A stretch of DNA of 64,000 bases, from the NCBI GenBank assembly GCA_026413225.1, contig CM048553.1, positions 134,198,190 to 134,262,189 of the forward strand, written 5' to 3'. This DNA is from Otis tarda. Taxonomy: Eukaryota; Chordata; Aves; Otidiformes; Otididae. The first letter of the stretch is position 1. Each line of letters opens with the position of its first letter. Positions 63,839 to 64,000 of the stretch are shown piece after piece. The notes under the pieces are model-generated. The model worked only from the letters and a program-made list of their open reading frames with translations. It was not told where the DNA came from and did not search any database. The translations under genes and the position numbers were made by a program.

Positions 63839-64000
63839 TTCATAGGCAACCCTGACAACTTTTGCATACCTTATTATCCCTTTTCCCATTTCTCAACACT
63901 TTTTCAAGGCATTTGTGGTTCCCTGTCTCTTCCCCAGTCTCATCTCAAATAAACTACTCAACACAATTCCTTTTTCTCTGTTATTCCCAGTTTTGCTATA
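63839..64000. other. No recognisable feature
   Basis: Ordinary DNA to the end of the window. Confidence 0.5.

Noticed and set aside
1-64000. CRISPR array, tRNA, rRNA or bacterial operon
   Set aside because: No regularly spaced repeats, cloverleaf-type sequence or compact coding arrangement was seen. The window is vertebrate in character.

Overview
This window reads as avian nuclear DNA. It is AT-rich and almost free of genes. The interspersed repeats identify the host: several copies of the CR1 LINE with the bird-type 3' end, and LTRs of two endogenous-retrovirus families that I recognise from bird genomes. Together these suggest a bird, probably a neoavian, though the species cannot be read from the sequence. 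I found no convincing host gene, no rRNA or tRNA, no CRISPR array and no bacterial-style operon. Nearly all open frames of 60-130 codons look like chance or lie inside repeats.

Layout. 1-5,160: single-copy-looking DNA with one old, heavily decayed CR1 fragment (about 703-1,665) and a perfect 14-bp hairpin (4,410-4,443). 5,161-9,448: two solo-type LTRs of one family on the minus strand (5,161-5,791 and 8,877-9,448), plus a 57-bp palindrome made of the same LTR terminus (5,850-5,906) and a small tandem duplication. 9,449-13,931: nothing recognisable. 13,932-14,811: a CR1 3' fragment on the plus strand, then the last ~210 bases of a second LTR family. 14,812-33,675: long repeat-poor DNA with only microsatellites and fold-backs. 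33,676-34,968: a 1.3-kb CR1 on the minus strand, the best-preserved coding sequence here (reverse transcriptase to the C-terminus, one in-frame stop).

35,895-43,200 is an endogenous-retrovirus cluster. It holds a minus-strand solo-type LTR, then a plus-strand LTR followed by a tRNA-Lys-like primer-binding site, a leader with a 126-codon open frame and a gag-like remnant, all 3'-truncated. Next comes a 1.14-kb minus-strand LTR of the second family, with internal tandem repeats. A young CR1 3' end follows at 43,398-43,588. 43,589-63,735 is again repeat-poor. It contains one stretch (45,266-45,450) that looks like an internal exon for a membrane protein; I could not identify it and hold it only as a possibility. 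A last CR1 3' end lies at about 63,736-63,838.

No genes here work together as a pathway. The content is the record of LINE and retroviral insertions into intergenic or intronic DNA. The most unusual items are the LTR-terminus palindrome with GAATA on both sides, the hydrophobic leader frame of the retroviral fossil, and the exon-like stretch. LTR families are named from memory of bird repeats, and all similarity was judged by eye.
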